From: Torymus aiolomorphi
Lineage: Eukaryota; Arthropoda; Insecta; Hymenoptera; Torymidae
Reading direction: 5' to 3'
DNA length: 64,000 nucleotides
Assembly (NCBI GenBank): GCA_036365515.1
Contig: CM070874.1
Coordinates: 242,240,430-242,304,429, forward strand
This document shows, piece after piece, positions 1 to 11,946 of the stretch (positions are counted from its first letter, which is position 1; each line of letters begins with the position of its first letter). The notes under the pieces were generated by a model, which was given only the letters and a program-made list of their open reading frames with translations, was not told the DNA's origin and did no database searches. Made by a program: the position numbers and the translations under genes.

Positions 1-59
1 GAACAGTGATACATACACTACTCTGCGGCTACTAAGCAGTGCAAAATATCTTCCATACG

Positions 60-385
60 TGCCGTACTTTCGCCAAACTTTCGCCAAACTTGGGAGAAAC
101 TTCATCTAAACTTGCACTTAGACAAACTTTATCCAAACTTTCGCAAAACTTGATCCAAACATTCGCAATACTTTCTATGGGGGAAATATAGAATTATTTT
201 AATAATTTATTTCCAATACAAGGGTAATTTGGATAAAGTTTGTCCAAAGCGAAAGTTTATACAAAGAATCTTCGAAGTTTAGCTAAAGTTTCGCGATAGT
301 TTTGGTAAAGTTTTGCCATACTCTTTGCCAGACTTTCAGCCAGACTTTCAGCCAGACTGTAAGCTAGACTTTAAGCCACACTCGT
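60..385. repeat. Degenerate CAAACTTTCGC-type tandem and inverted repeats
   Basis: Positions 60-170 hold repeated variants of CCAAACTTTCGCCAAACTT. Positions 225-320 hold the reverse-complement form (AAGTTT / GCGAAAGTTT), so the block is roughly inverted. Positions 320-385 hold four short copies of GCCAGACTTTCA. No coding potential is visible. It could be a foldback element end or a local satellite; the family is not recognised. Confidence 0.6.
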
Positions 386-472
386 TTATCCACTGTAAGG
401 AAAAATATAAGCACGTTATGCTATAAGAAGTGAAAAATAACTGATCTTGACAAATTATGAATAAAACTCATA

Positions 473-507
473 ATGCTGAAAAAGCCAAATGTGGCTTTTT
501 TCAGCAT
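473..507. repeat. Near-perfect short hairpin
   Basis: A 15-bp arm starting ATGCTGAAAAAGCCA (473-487) pairs with its complement at 492-507 across a 4-base loop, with one extra T in the right arm. It is not attached to a recognisable gene. In a eukaryotic repeat context it is more likely a transposon-end hairpin than a terminator. Confidence 0.5.
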
Positions 508-1390
508 ATTCGCAACATTAACATATAGTAACGGTGAACAGTCCACGAATGATATAGCACGGCGGTGAAATGTGTACGCCAGCGGCGCCATCTCTGAGGC
601 ATTTCGGGCACTGTCGTGTTTGTAAACATTCTCATTGACATGATATATATAACCCACAATATGCGAGATAATCTAATGAATTTTATATGACACATTGATA
701 ATTAGAAATAGCACGTCATCGGTATTATGAAGGGATTCATAAAGCTTCTGTGAAAATTTGTGGACATTTCGTAAACTCAAGCATGGAAATACGCATTGCT
801 ATAAACATTATTCGTCGTATCATGAAGTTGCCGCTTGCTAGCTCCAGTTCGTTTTTCGGAGCAATTCCGTCCTCATAATTCCTGTTCCTCGAACGTCTGG
901 TAAATCGTCTGTCCAGTCGTAGAAACCGATTTTTAATTCTCAATTATAAATTAATTTATAGTGATTTCGAGGTCGGACAAAGGCGCTATGGTCTTTAAAT
1001 TTAATAAACTCCGATACATGATCGTGATAACCAAACTTTCAACATATTTGGAAAAAATAGGTTTGCTATTTTTTTATTATTCGCCCTACGTTAATTTTCA
1101 CTGCCCTATTGCATTCCTCGGGCCCTAAAACCCTTAGATCCGTCACCTTCCCGAACATTATGCAATTTGTCTGGGAAAATATCTAATGTCCGGATAGTTT
1201 GGGTTACGTGGTATTATAACCAATTGCTTAGCACTATTCATATGAAAATTTCCAATATCGCTAGAATCTTATGTTCTGTCTTATTTTCATAGCATATCGA
1301 TCTATCATGGCTCAAATTAAAAGCAAAACCAATTATATATTGATAGTATGTGTGCTGCTTTTTCTATATATAAATAAAGACATTAAAAAC
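508..1390. other. AT-rich non-coding stretch, nothing recognised
   Basis: Only short interrupted frames are present. A tandem AATAAA-like signal lies near 1372-1380, just before the GC-richer sequence that follows; it could be a poly(A) signal of a decayed element, but no partner structure confirms this. Confidence 0.4.
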
Positions 1391-2529
1391 TGTGCCAATG
1401 CGTTTTTCTTTCCCCGTTCGCACATTCTCTACTCGCCCTGAGGGCTTGTCTGTCTCCGAATCTACCCGTTTCCGAAGACTGAATCACCTTTATTCGCACA
1501 ACGAACTATCCCGTGCGTCACGGTGACCGAATTTGTTTGAAAACTGGGCGCCAGAGTAACTGGGCGACTTACTAGGCCCCTCCGGCTGTTATGGCTGCTC
1601 TGAGACTCGCAGGTGTGGTTCAACGGCGAGACGACCTGGGGGACGGTCGAAACCCTCGGCGAACGGACTAAAAGCTTCGGCTATTTTAACCGAACGTACG
1701 GACTCGCTCTCACGCAACAGACGTCACAAACACAACATGAATACATAAAAAAAACTCCAAAATTGTATTACTTTACTCCAATTTGCCAGTTTATTCCTCC
1801 GTCTTTCTTCTCACTCGGGCGGTAGCATCTACAACGATAACCGGGACGCGCTCACAAGTGGCCGCTCGAGGGCCGCGTCGCGCTCGCCTGCTACGATCCG
1901 CACACGCGCGAGAGAGATCGTTTTACTCCGCGCCTGGAGTTCCGCACGTACTTCACATTTATGATAGATATGCTAGAGGGTCGGGGGCAGAAAGTAGTTG
2001 CCACCCGACGTCAGTAAACGCAGTTCTTACCGTCGCACTGGCGGTAAGGGAGAGAAACTGATTTGCACGGTTTCGGTCGCTCGGCTATCTCCTCGCCTCT
2101 CCTTCCGTGCTCTTGCACTCGTGGCGATCGCTCCTCGTTCTTCCTCCGAGTTCACTTCTATTCTCCGCTCTCCTTTGACTTGGCCCTAGCTACAGCTACT
2201 TCTACGACCACTACGGCTTCTACTACTACTCCTACTGCGACTTCTCACTCGCTCGCAAAACAAAAACTGACTTTTCTTGGCTACTCAACTCTATTACTCT
2301 ATTACTACCGGCTCGCACAATGGCTCACTACTGACTGTGTAGAAGACGGAAACGCTCTTGCTCGGGTTCCATCTTCTTCACCGATTTTGACTCCCTATTT
2401 CTCTCTCACTCTCATGGCAAATTCACGTTTACGAAGTCACGTGATGTGCCGATCTAGGGGGGACCGGCTTCCCCTGCTGCCACCTGTTGCGCGCGTGTAC
2501 TTCAAAACCCCAAGCCTAACGCTATCCTA

Positions 2530-2782
2530 GCGAGCAGTGGCGGCGCACCTTTATTCATTCCCGCGCCTCCACGCTTCGCTTGGTCGGTTGCTCCTCATTT
2601 TATCGGCAGCTCTTTATCCCCTCCCCTTCCCTACGCACTCATTCACTCTGGCCCGGTATAGCACGCAGGCTTTGGCCTCTTCTCTCTCACTCCTGCACGC
2701 TAGCACCGTGGCGCCGTATTCATACATGGACTCTCCCTCACACACTCTCTTACTGTATACAGCACGCAGGCTGGTACAGTTA

Positions 2783-2845
<63 letters not shown>

Positions 2846-3595
2846 GTCGCAATGGCCGAGGCGATAATGCAGCGCACAAGCTGCGGCTGGCCGGGCTTTT
2901 CTCTCTCTCTCTCTCTCGCTCTCTCTCTCTCTCTCCTCTCTCTCTCGCTCTAGCGCCGCTACGCTCGCTCTCTTCCTCGCTCTCGCATGTATACGCGCGC
3001 GGCTCTTAGATTCGGCCGACATACAATGCGCCGGCTGCTACGCGTCGCGTCTCTCTCTCCCTCCTCCGCTCCAGTGCCGCTGCACTCTCTCTCTCTCTCT
3101 CTCTCTCTCCCTCGCTCTCGTCTGTCTACTAGCGTGGCTCTCCTATGCGTGCGGCCAACATGCAATGCGGCGGCTGCCACGCACCGCGTCTCTCTCTCTC
3201 CCTCACTTCCGTTCCCTGCTATGCGCAACACGGGTGCGCCTTATCACTCTCGCGCCGCTTCAATCCGCCTACAGCTGCCGGTCTCGTGGCCATCGGAAAG
3301 CCTCGCGCCGCTCCTGTTGTCTATCGTGTGTCGCGCGTGGACTTCATCGCCGCAGTGTCCGTGTCCGTGCCTGTAGTGCTGTGGGGTGTGTGTGTATGTG
3401 TATCGTCGCCCGCTGTCCTCGCCTTCACGCCTGCCATCGTCGCTGTCGTCGCTAGAGTGTGCCGCGAAGGCACCGCATGGTCGTCGAGAGTTCATGGGCA
3501 CGCTCACACCCGGCGCACACTTTTATTAGACCCTGTGCGTCGTCTGCGAGCGCGCGAGCAAGAGTCTCGGCCTTCGTCCAGTTCTCTCTTCGCCG

Positions 3596-3667
<72 letters not shown>

Positions 3668-3830
3668 GGGGCAGTGTCGTCATCGTCGGCCAGGACTCCC
3701 GGGCGATAAGTGTGGCGTGCGCGTCGTCTGCTCGCCCGGCCTCGACAAAAGAGAACACCGAATGAGCTTTGTGCGTGGGTGCGTGCGCACATATCTCGGT
3801 GTCGGTGTAATGCCCGCTTCGCCCGAGTAG
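2530..3830. repeat. CT-rich low-complexity region with a tandem duplication
   Basis: There are pure or nearly pure (CT)n runs at about 2790-2841, 2900-2945, 3085-3110 and 3601-3664. Between them, the sequence near 2970-3075 recurs at about 3114-3210 (both contain ACAATGCGCCGGC- or GCAATGCGGCGGC-like text). Long frames here encode only Ser/Leu or Arg/Glu runs and are not believable genes. The GA-rich opposite strand resembles the GA tract inside the Gypsy-2 LTR, so this may be LTR-derived. Confidence 0.55.
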
Positions 3831-3875
3831 TTGTTTGCGCCATTCAACGGGATGCGAGAAGCGCACCTCGTTACA

Positions 3876-4540
3876 AAACATAAAGAAAATTAAAGGATTA
3901 TCGACCTTTTTTAATTTTGTCTACGCTGCAAAATATTTTGAGCTTTCATTCATTTGTGTACTTATTGTAAAGAACATGTGCTACAGCTTTTTGAATTTTA
4001 AACTCTTAAGCTCCCAAAAAGTTAAGAGTTCCTTAGATTTACGGGTATATGAATGGAAATCCATCTATAAAAAATAGATTGTCACATTACGCTGTATTGC
4101 GTGCTCATCTCATGACGAAAGCAATCGTTACTTTTTCCAATTGGATTAGCAGATATAGGTACATGGGGATACAGAAGCGAAAAACTTACGGCACCTGGGC
4201 CAACCAAAATCGCTAACAGCTGAAAAACAGCTTGCGAGAGGCAAAGAAACTCAGTTGCCAGTTTACGTGGGCTCATATGATAACATAGCAGCCAGCGGCA
4301 ATTCGCAGAATTCTTCCGAGCTCCCCGAGCGCCGTCGAAGCGCGCGCCAGGGTTGCCGATGCCGCAGTCGCGCCGCAGCACTCCGTAGCCGAGATTTGAC
4401 AACGCTGCCCTTTCGTGTAGTAGGAAGCGACAACAACACCGTCGGACGCGGCGATGTCGGGACGCCGCGGCTCCTCGAGAACAGTGAAGAGCAGACACAA
4501 ACATACACACAACGCATACGCGCACAGTAGGAAAGAGTGC
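3876..4540. other. Mixed sequence without a supported gene
   Basis: AT-rich to about 4080, then GC-richer. The longer frames (for example minus-strand 4082-4639) are arginine/cysteine-rich shadows with no recognisable domain. Nothing functional can be supported. Confidence 0.4.
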
Positions 4541-5170
4541 ACTTCCCAAGGACATCACCGAGGCGAACACGATGGAGAGGCGACGGCGATGGTGCAATTG
4601 AAGCCACGCTCCCGCGACCGACTTGAGTAAGTACTTCACTTCGGACCTTATTCTGTAGTATCTGTAGTATAGCCGAACCTAACCTCCAAATTTCCATCTG
4701 CCTGATTTCCTAACCCCCCCTAGAAGTTCGATCCTGCTCTCCTCATTCCTAATGCTTGGCACATTATTAATATATTTTGTTCTACCTAAAGCGAAGAGCT
4801 GCTGTACATGACCAGGCGCTTTCACATAATTCTACTCCCCTCGAGAGTTGCCGGTGCAGCTACCACTTCCCGAGGACATCACCGAGGCGAGCATGACGGG
4901 GAAGCGCCAGAGATGGTGCAGTTGAATGAAGACCACGCACGTGCAACCAATTTGAGTAAGTACTTTGGTTCGGACTGGGACATTATTATGTAGCATAGCT
5001 GAACCTAACCTCCAAATTTCTGTCTATCTGCTCCCCTTTTCCTGGCAGTTTGATACTGTTTTCCTCATCCCTAATACTTGACACGTTATTTATATATTTT
5101 GTTCTGCCTAAAGCGAAGAGCTCCTGCAGATGATCACACGCCTTCATAAAATTCTATTCCTCTCGAGGGC
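4541..5170 (+). repeat. 322-bp tandem duplication containing splice-donor-like sites
   Basis: The block beginning ACTTCCCAAGGACATCACCG at 4541 recurs at 4865 with few changes, and the block beginning GCGAAGAGCT recurs at 4791 and 5113, giving a period of 322-324 bp. Each copy has GAGTAAGTACTT (about 4624 and 4952), matching a metazoan 5' splice donor (GTAAGT). The pattern looks like a duplicated exon plus its donor. The frames are short and no protein family is recognised. Confidence 0.6.
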
Positions 5171-5519
5171 AGCATTAATACAAATTGGCAATACAATGGA
5201 GAAGCGTTGGGGATGCTGCGACGAGATCGCATTTTGTTCCATGGCACCTAGCTGTGTAAAGGTTCTCCTGGTGAAGTGTAAGTTGCAAAGTGCTTCTAGA
5301 GTATTAATGTGTACAGCTGCCCTACGCTGCAAACAACATGGTGCAAACCTTAGTGAGAAATTTATGATGTGCACAATTAAAGGCACTGATATCTCCGACA
5401 CTTCTGCGATGGATGAAAATGAACTGGCAGCAATTTCTTATCTCTTTCAACATCATGTGGCTAAACCCCTGGTGCCAATGAAGCCCCCCAATAACTGTCG
5501 CTGTCTTTTCAGCTGGTGA
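5130..5519 (+). CDS. Unrecognised 129-codon ORF ending at a donor-like site
   Basis: An open frame from ATG 5130 runs to a TGA at 5517-5519. The sequence at the stop, TGGTGAGTATAC, is itself a good splice donor, and TTATATTACAG near 5744-5754 could be its acceptor, so the frame might be an exon and the stop intronic. The predicted protein is cysteine-rich (about 9 Cys) with no domain I recognise. It lies just after the 322-bp duplications and shares their flanking text, so it may be a third, diverged copy with extra sequence. Chance openness is possible. Confidence 0.25.
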   Translation: MITRLHKILFLSRAALIQIGNTMEKRWGCCDEIAFCSMAPSCVKVLLVKCKLQSASRVLMCTAALRCKQHGANLSEKFMMCTIKGTDISDTSAMDENELAAISYLFQHHVAKPLVPMKPPNNCRCLFSW

Positions 5520-6250
5520 GTATACTTTCAATGTCATACTATTGGGATTGTTGCTTCAGCCAAGTACTCTTCTTTCAGCAGAGGCAGAATGGATTATGAA
5601 GTTGGGTGTTGTACGCCTGGCTAGCCTCCAAGAGCGTTTACAGAGCAATTGTGATTGTAACAGCTATCGTTTCAACTACTGTTTATTCTTATTCTTTTAT
5701 ACGCCATGCAATGAGTAATTCTAATCCAACTAATCCTTTTCTTTATATTACAGGTACGATATATAGCATATGAGAAAGATAAAGGTCTGCAAGGCCCAAG
5801 CGGGTGCAAGAGGAGCCGTCAAGAGGCTAACGTCACTACGCCTCAGGCAGCTAAACTCCTATTACCATCCCCTAATAATGGTTGGGGCCTATAGAGAGCT
5901 TGCATGCTCTCTATCAACACTCTCATATTGCTAGGAAAATACATTACAAGTAAGTCGTTGCGACTAGAGAGTTGATTAAGCTGCTCAGAGCCTTCCCTAA
6001 ATCTGAGCTCTCTGTGTAGATTTTCTAGTCCACACTTCTGTATTATATATGTCGACTCTAACTATATACATTTTCTCTATTGTAACATCAACATGTGATG
6101 TTACAACCTTTGCACTCCTGGCATTATAGTGTGTACAGCTGTCCTACGCTGTAAACAACACTAGTGAAGGCATTGCTGAAGAGGCTGTCTTAGTTGACAG
6201 TCTTTACTGTGATTGTTGACAGCTAATGGCTGTCTGCTATGTCACTTATA
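5520..6250. other. Non-coding stretch before the satellite
   Basis: No frame above about 60 codons. There is a possible intron with a 3' end at about 5754, and a second copy of the text GTGTACAGCTG(C/T)CCTACGCTG at about 6130, first seen near 5310, indicating a small local duplication. Nothing else is recognised. Confidence 0.35.
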
Positions 6251-6583
6251 TACTACAACACTGCAGGAATCGATTTTGCATCGATCTGCAATCAAATATT
6301 ATGTTAATGATATTGCATGTTATAGTGAAATACTGTCGTAATTGATAATTTGTTTAACAATTTATAATCAAAGATCGTTTTGCATGTGTATATTATTGCA
6401 TGATATTATTCAATACAAAAATAGTAATTAATGATTTCTTTATCAATTAATAATTATCATAATTTTGTATATTATGTATTCTGCAGCAATAGATCACTTC
6501 TTTATTGAGTTGCGATAAAATATTTTTTAATACTAAATGTGCATGTTATTTTATATGTAAATATAGCTTTTTAATCTGCAATT
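6250..6583. repeat. Left remnant of the 141-bp AT-rich satellite
   Basis: Diverged monomer text (CGATCTGCAATCAAATATTATG, GATATTGCATGTTAT, ATAATTTCTTTATCAATT-like) matches the array at 29576-30650. The array is interrupted exactly where Gypsy-1 sits, and CAATT (6579-6583) is repeated after the element (29576-29580). Confidence 0.75.
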
Positions 6584-8362
6584 AACTGTAACGGTCACTA
6601 TGCCGTAAATTAGATTAACCTTCGTTGAAATAAAATTAATTATGTACAGGATTAATAAAGGAGAAATTCTGATTACCGACACAAATTACCCTCTATGACA
6701 TGAAGAGCTCAAACAGTACTCGACACGACATCTAACAGATAAATCTAATACCCGGGTAAAAGTGTCCCTAGGCATGGATGGGCTTTACAAGAGCTCTTTT
6801 GTCACGGCGGGAAATTTGAATCTTTAACCATATTTGTTCATTAACAAAGGCATGAAGCATGAAAAATTAACTCTTTATACATGATAAAATAACAAATGAA
6901 CTGTACTTCCATACGATATAATTCAATTAATAATAGCTCACATTATAAATTTCCGATTTTGAATTACGCGCCAGATTAGTATAGGTCGACCACATGTGGC
7001 TCACGCAATTAGAAAAGGACGGAGTCATGGGCGCTCGCTATGAGTGCGAGTGAGATAGACAATGGTAATTAATAACTTAATATATTTCATTATTTATAAC
7101 ACGCATAGAGGTGAATGAAAACACTTTTTCACCTAAACTAATTATGACGCACCCGTCTATCCACTTAATTATCTGGATAACGTATTAATTGAAAAGTTGC
7201 GATACAAATTTTATGTTACAGATTTTTCAATTAATAAGGCAAATCCCGACTAACAATATAATGAGCATGATGTGTGGTCGTCGTACTTTCCCCTTTTATG
7301 TCCAGTTAGACAAACCATTGGTCACAACTATCAAGAAAAGAGGAATTATGAAGTGCATGGACATGACAGAGGGGCAAGGGGGGAGCGGAGCCGATCATCT
7401 AGGACGAATTAGCACCACCCAGGGTGCGCACTGACAGTACAGTACTTGTGGAAATTGAGTGAATGCGCATCCCCCTAGACACAGGTAGCCAGATGCTCCT
7501 TAAATAGAGGTGCGCTCTCGGCAGAGCGCTACTTCGTCAGTCACCGCGCAGGAGCGCAGGGACAGCAGTCCTTCCTCATACGAAGGGGCCGAGGTCAGAA
7601 CGGGAGCAGCGCCGCAGCCACGCAAACTTGCGCATCAACCATTCCAAGTGGTGATAAGGTAAAAACTTACCAGCGCCAGGCCTATGATTATTCCCTCTGG
7701 AGAAAGTAGGCCAAGTCAAGTTGGTTTGCCCGACTTGGCGTAGCTTTGTTTTTTTTAGGATTGTCGGGCGTAGAGGCGGAAAACCGGGGAAGGCATAGCC
7801 TCCCCCTTGTACCCGGCAGACATGACCGCAAGGTCATTCACGCACTAGGGTGACAGGTTGCCCTGCGTTCGATTTTAGCTAGCCACACGAGAACCAGAGT
7901 TGCAATATTTTTTTATTAAACTTTTTTTTTTTTTTTGTTAGCGTAGATTTTGATTTCGTTATTATTAGTGCATTATTATTATTTTATTATTATTTCGTCA
8001 TTAGTATTTCACCAGTATTATTTCGTTGCTATTATTTCGGTAATATATTTTTTTCTTAAATTTTATTTCGTGATTATTGTTTCACCATTATTTAGTTCAT
8101 ATTCGGTTAATTATCTCACGTACGTGTGTGTACATGAGGTAGCGATGAGGAGCAAATTTTGCATTTTTGTATTTCGTTACATTATAATTAATAAAATTTG
8201 GTTACTTAGCCTACGATATTTTTCTTTATATATTATTATTTCTTTGCTATTGTATTACTTGAACTTCATTATATTTTTTTTTGTTTTGTTATTATAAATT
8301 TATAATATTGTAAATCCTTTTTTTTATGATTCCATTAATAAGATCCATTTTTATTCAATAGA

Positions 8363-8416
<54 letters not shown>

Positions 8417-8851
8417 CGTAATCGTTTTTGTAATTGTCTTATATTAATTTCTTTATTTTATTTACGATAAACTCCTAACTTCTCTTAGTCGATATACGGG
8501 TGTATTGATTAACTTACTTCTAATGTCAGATTTAAATAATGATAATTAATTTTAAATAAATTTTCGACTTTTAATATTACGAATCACATACATTGATGTT
8601 CATTATATATGGATTATTGATACTTTTTATAATTATTAAACTATCTATCTCACATTATTTTAAAATATTAAATTCACATATATCTCATTATATGTTAACT
8701 AAGATCAAGAAGGACAGCAGAAGCCGAGCATATAACCTTGCTATCGTCTCCGAGGACTGCGCCAAGGCTGATCTATACACATACTAACCACCATTGCACA
8801 TAGGTGGTTTCAGATACACTTTATTCCTCTCCTATCCCAACGAACCTTACA
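6584..8851 (+). repeat. Gypsy-1 5' LTR
   Basis: About 2.27 kb, beginning (AAC)TGTAACGG and ending CGAACCTTACA. It matches the 3' LTR (24089-29575) along its length apart from a 35-bp indel (near 24490 in the other copy), an inverted 28-bp patch, different (AT)n lengths and the mariner insertion. It is very long for an insect LTR and AT-rich in its second half, with an (AT)n tract at about 8367-8414. It provides the empty site for the mariner at about 8607. Confidence 0.88.
7497..7545 (+). promoter_or_regulatory. Candidate LTR core promoter
   Basis: CTTAAATAGAGG (near 7500) resembles a TATA box and GTCAGTCAC (near 7536) resembles an arthropod TCAGT initiator. The spacing is about 36-38 bp, slightly longer than usual. 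A GCGCTCT/AGAGCGC hairpin lies between them. The 3' LTR retains the same arrangement near 25040-25083. Confidence 0.4.
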
Positions 8852-8874
8852 TTGGCATCCCTTGTGGGGATAGG
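8852..8874 (+). other. Gypsy-1 primer binding site candidate
   Basis: The sequence directly after the LTR end TTACA starts TTGGCATCCCTTGTGGGGAT. The TGGC start immediately after the LTR is the usual position and form of a tRNA-complementary primer site. The tRNA species was not assigned. Confidence 0.55.
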
Positions 8875-9174
8875 GTGAAGGGATCACGTCCGGTAATAAT
8901 TATAGTTAATTATGCATATATAAAAATCAGGCTATTATAAATAATAATTTATAAAGAAAAAACAAAAATTTGTGTTGTTTTGAAATATCAGTTGAATAAC
9001 GGTAAATAAGTAAATTTACTTAAGACTTTCATTTGAAAAACATATACCCGTATGCACAGACATATATGCGTATAGTCACACCCCTTTTAGGATATAATAT
9101 GGTCCAAGAATACATTTTATTTCATTATATACGGTATGAGTCAGCACATTTTCCTTGAGGTTAATTACCGGTAG
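8875..9174 (+). other. Gypsy-1 5' untranslated leader
   Basis: AT-rich, no supported gene. It connects the primer binding site to the first small ORF. Confidence 0.5.
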
Positions 9175-9423
9175 AGGATAAGTAGGCTCGAATTATTTTA
9201 TGAGCATCAGATCAAATATTCCGACCACTTGAAACGGTTCTGCGAATTGAATCTCGCGCAGATAAAGAAAATTGAGGCGTAGCAGAAACGAATCAGAACA
9301 CATTTAGGGAAAATCACGGACCTGACTTTCAAAAAGTGTAGAGGCATCGAACGCCAACTAAAGGAGGCAGAGGGTGACGTGGACGGTTTAATCAACCTTC
9401 TCGCCAAATTAAAAATTCAGTAA
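9175..9423 (+). pseudogene. Small coiled-coil ORF upstream of gag, one internal stop
   Basis: An open frame of 83 codons with a single TAG about 36 codons in. The translation is charged and helical, with segments such as YEHQIKYSDHLKRFCELN and RQLKEAEGDVDGLINLLA separated by the stop, and looks like a coiled coil. It resembles in character, not in clear sequence, the 102-codon ORF at 9590. Pre-gag ORFs of this kind are not standard in Ty3/Gypsy elements. No ATG is obvious, so it may be read after splicing or be part of a longer broken frame. Function unknown. Confidence 0.4.
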
Positions 9424-9589
9424 AGGTAACATTATTTCCGGCTAATCATATTTGCATATACCCATGTCCGCATAATTAGTTTTTTTTCTCTTCCTCTCTT
9501 AATTTGTTCCTGGGTTAATATCCAAGATATATTTTTTTGGACCTAGAATTTTGAATTGAGGAAAATGTTTGCTAAATTTCTAATTTCTA

Positions 9590-9898
9590 ATGCCAGATAT
9601 CATGGTGCCGGAAGCATCACGCGTTCGTGAGGAGTCAAGGTTGGTTAACGATATCATCTCGATTGAAGAAAAGTTATCTCAGTTAAGAAGGGAGACAATC
9701 CTATTGGAACAGCAGTGCCACAGTAGTGCCCAATACTTACGGGTCTTGCACGAGCGTCAATTCATAGTGCGAGAGTATTTGGGCCAGTTAACACGCTATA
9801 CCAGGCGTAGTTACGCCAACGCTGAATCACGAGCGCGGGAGGTTTCACGTGACCTTGAGGGGATCAGGGGACGCATCGTTCGCCTTACTATAGAGTAG
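9590..9898 (+). CDS. 102-aa predicted coiled-coil protein upstream of gag
   Basis: An intact frame from ATG 9590 to TAG 9896-9898, in the Gypsy-1 internal region ahead of gag. The protein is almost entirely predicted helix, with heptad-like Leu/Ile spacing (SIEEKLSQLRRETILLEQQ), and is rich in Arg and Glu. There is no enzyme motif, signal peptide or zinc knuckle. It could be a separately translated structural or accessory protein, or an N-terminal Gag segment cut off by the stop. It is open while most of the element is broken, but 100 codons can survive by chance. Confidence 0.5.
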   Translation: MPDIMVPEASRVREESRLVNDIISIEEKLSQLRRETILLEQQCHSSAQYLRVLHERQFIVREYLGQLTRYTRRSYANAESRAREVSRDLEGIRGRIVRLTIE

Positions 9899-10033
9899 AG
9901 CTCCGTAAGTGGCATGTTTTATATATCTAATCCCACCCTGCATAGGTTAATACTAGATGCGGCGGTGATAGAGGTAACATACGCGCATTAATTGAAATGC
10001 CTAACACGAAACCAGAGAGCTATAGGAATAACG

Positions 10034-11051
10034 ACGAAGCGGGGGACAAAACCCACCCACGGTTGGCGCGTCGCTTAGCGCTACCGGAGCAACAAAAGCA
10101 AGGAAACAAAAGAGGGCACACGTAGTCTTACCGACTGATCGAGTCACGCGAAGTAAACATCTTGAAAGCCTAGAACGTCTCGAAGTGGGAGAGTTAATTT
10201 CAAGCGTCAGACGGTCGTTAGATTTCGGGGAAAAGGATAAGCGTATTGGAGTTAGTCTAGTAGACCCTTATACTGACCTTACGATGAGCGACGGGGAATT
10301 ACGGCATAGTAATAGTGTCGAAAATTTAGAGGAGGAAGGGGACAATTTTAAAATCTGTTTCAGGGAAAAATTGAACGAATTACGCCGCGAATTGCACTCA
10401 AACACTTTGAGACTTGATATACATGATCAAAGGCTGCAATCATTAGATACTCTAAGCACGCAATTCGGGTCGATGCATGTGGCCGTGAGAAAACATGACG
10501 CAGAGATCCGCCAAAATCGGGAAACCATGACAACCTTGGTAGACGACATGACGGAAAACACCCGACAGGTTAAAATTAGCCGGGAAATTACCGGACACTT
10601 AACAAATAGTTGTAAGAGTAATAGCGATAGCTTGCTAAATTTGCAAGAGAAATACGTTGATTTGGAACAAAAAATGGCTGATAACTAATATGAAATAGAC
10701 ACTTCCGACGAAGTAGGTGATTTAAACTCGTATCGGGCATTGCAAACCATACCCATAACGAGTCAACCACCCCCGCGATACCAGACGCAAAGAAATTTGT
10801 CTTTCGAGAGTTCGTTCAGATCAAACGAGATACGCGCATCTACACCACGACCAAACAATAATAACAACACTAACATAAATTATAATCAAGCCCCACCAAC
10901 ACACCAAAATACTCAAAGCAGAAATTTGACGGGAAATTGGCGGGACTCAAACCAGCCCTACCGTCAGACCAACATTCGCAATACGCAACAGACGCACCGG
11001 GGGGGGGGGGGGAAGCAAGTGGACGACAGGGGAATAATCCCCCGGGGTTAA
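10034..11051 (+). pseudogene. Gypsy-1 gag-like frame, one internal stop
   Basis: The frame is open from about 10034 and interrupted by a single TAA at 10686-10688, after which the same frame continues to a TAG-like end at 11051. The first in-frame ATG is at 10284. The N-terminal two-thirds is acidic and coiled-coil (ESLERLEVGELISSVRR, then long helices to about 10680). The C-terminal third is Asn/Gln/Pro-rich (PNNNNNTNINYNQAPPTHQ), like the disordered tail of some Gag proteins. No CCHC zinc knuckle is seen. A run of about 13 Gs at 10999-11011 is a likely frameshift site. The gag call rests on position before protease. Confidence 0.5.
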
Positions 11052-11097
11052 ATCAAATAGAGGTCGAATCAGGTGATCCGGGAAACGCGGAACAGTT

Positions 11098-11946
11098 GTG
11101 TCAGGAGCCACAAATGTTGTAAATGACCTCATTGAAATAGGGAATGATCAACTACCTGATACAACTGTGAACTACGAGGTTAATTCAATATTCGAAAACA
11201 CTCGAGAATTTCTGTTAAAGGAAGAATCCGACACGGAAAAGAACGAGGAATTAAGAGTTATAAAGTGCCCGAAAATTATGATCAGGATTGAAAATTGCCC
11301 AGTTGTAGCTTTGATAGACACCGGGAGTAGAATCACATGTATGTCCGAAAACATATATAATAAGTATGCAAATAACTTTAAAACATGTGCTTCGTTCCCA
11401 TTAGTCGGAATACAAGTGAGCGGGTTCACGGGAGAAAAATCAGTCAGATTAAAAAAACAAGTTAGGGCGGCAGTTACCATAGGAATATGGAGGGGAGAAT
11501 TAGATTTCCTTATTGTCCCTAAATTAGTACGGGAATGTATTCTAGAAATAGACGCGCAGGTAAAATTGAAATTAACAATTGATATTGACAGCCAGCTCAT
11601 TTCATTTGAAAACCCTTTTAACTCAGAAAAAAGTAGCAATTTACCGCTATCAATGGGGCAGGAAATTAATAGACTCACTATCCAATTACAAGACATAGAC
11701 GAGAACTGTGACTATTGTGAGGGCAACTCAGAACAAACGACCGAAACGATTACTGACGAGGAAATTGAGGAAAAACTTGAAAAGGTAGACGACATTACTG
11801 AGACACAAAAGCAACGTTTACGCAAACTAATCCATAATATAAAGATATCTTCAAAAAAGTGCCTGGGCGTTTTCAATCATTCGAATACAAACTTGAGTTT
11901 CAAGATGAGAAGCCATATTTTTATAAGTCATACCCCATACCGTTAA
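11098..11946 (+). pseudogene. Gypsy-1 pol, protease part
   Basis: A frame of about 282 codons with the retropepsin active-site signature VVALIDTGSRITCM (D-T-G, around residue 75), followed by a typical beta-rich stretch ending ECILEIDAQVKLKL. This is the aspartic protease of a Ty3/Gypsy polyprotein. The frame ends at 11946, and the reverse transcriptase continues in another frame from about 11859, so a 1-nt indel near 11855-11870 breaks pol. Confidence 0.75.

Noticed and set aside
3504..3881. Long Arg/Glu or Ser/Leu ORFs across the CT tracts (also 2614-2877, 62010-62240, 39796-40254)
   Set aside because: They are translations of dinucleotide repeats and exist on both strands.
7950..8297. 115-codon Ile/Phe/Tyr-rich ORF in the Gypsy-1 LTR (also 25488-25833)
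   Set aside because: AT-rich LTR sequence; the frame is broken differently in the other LTR copy.
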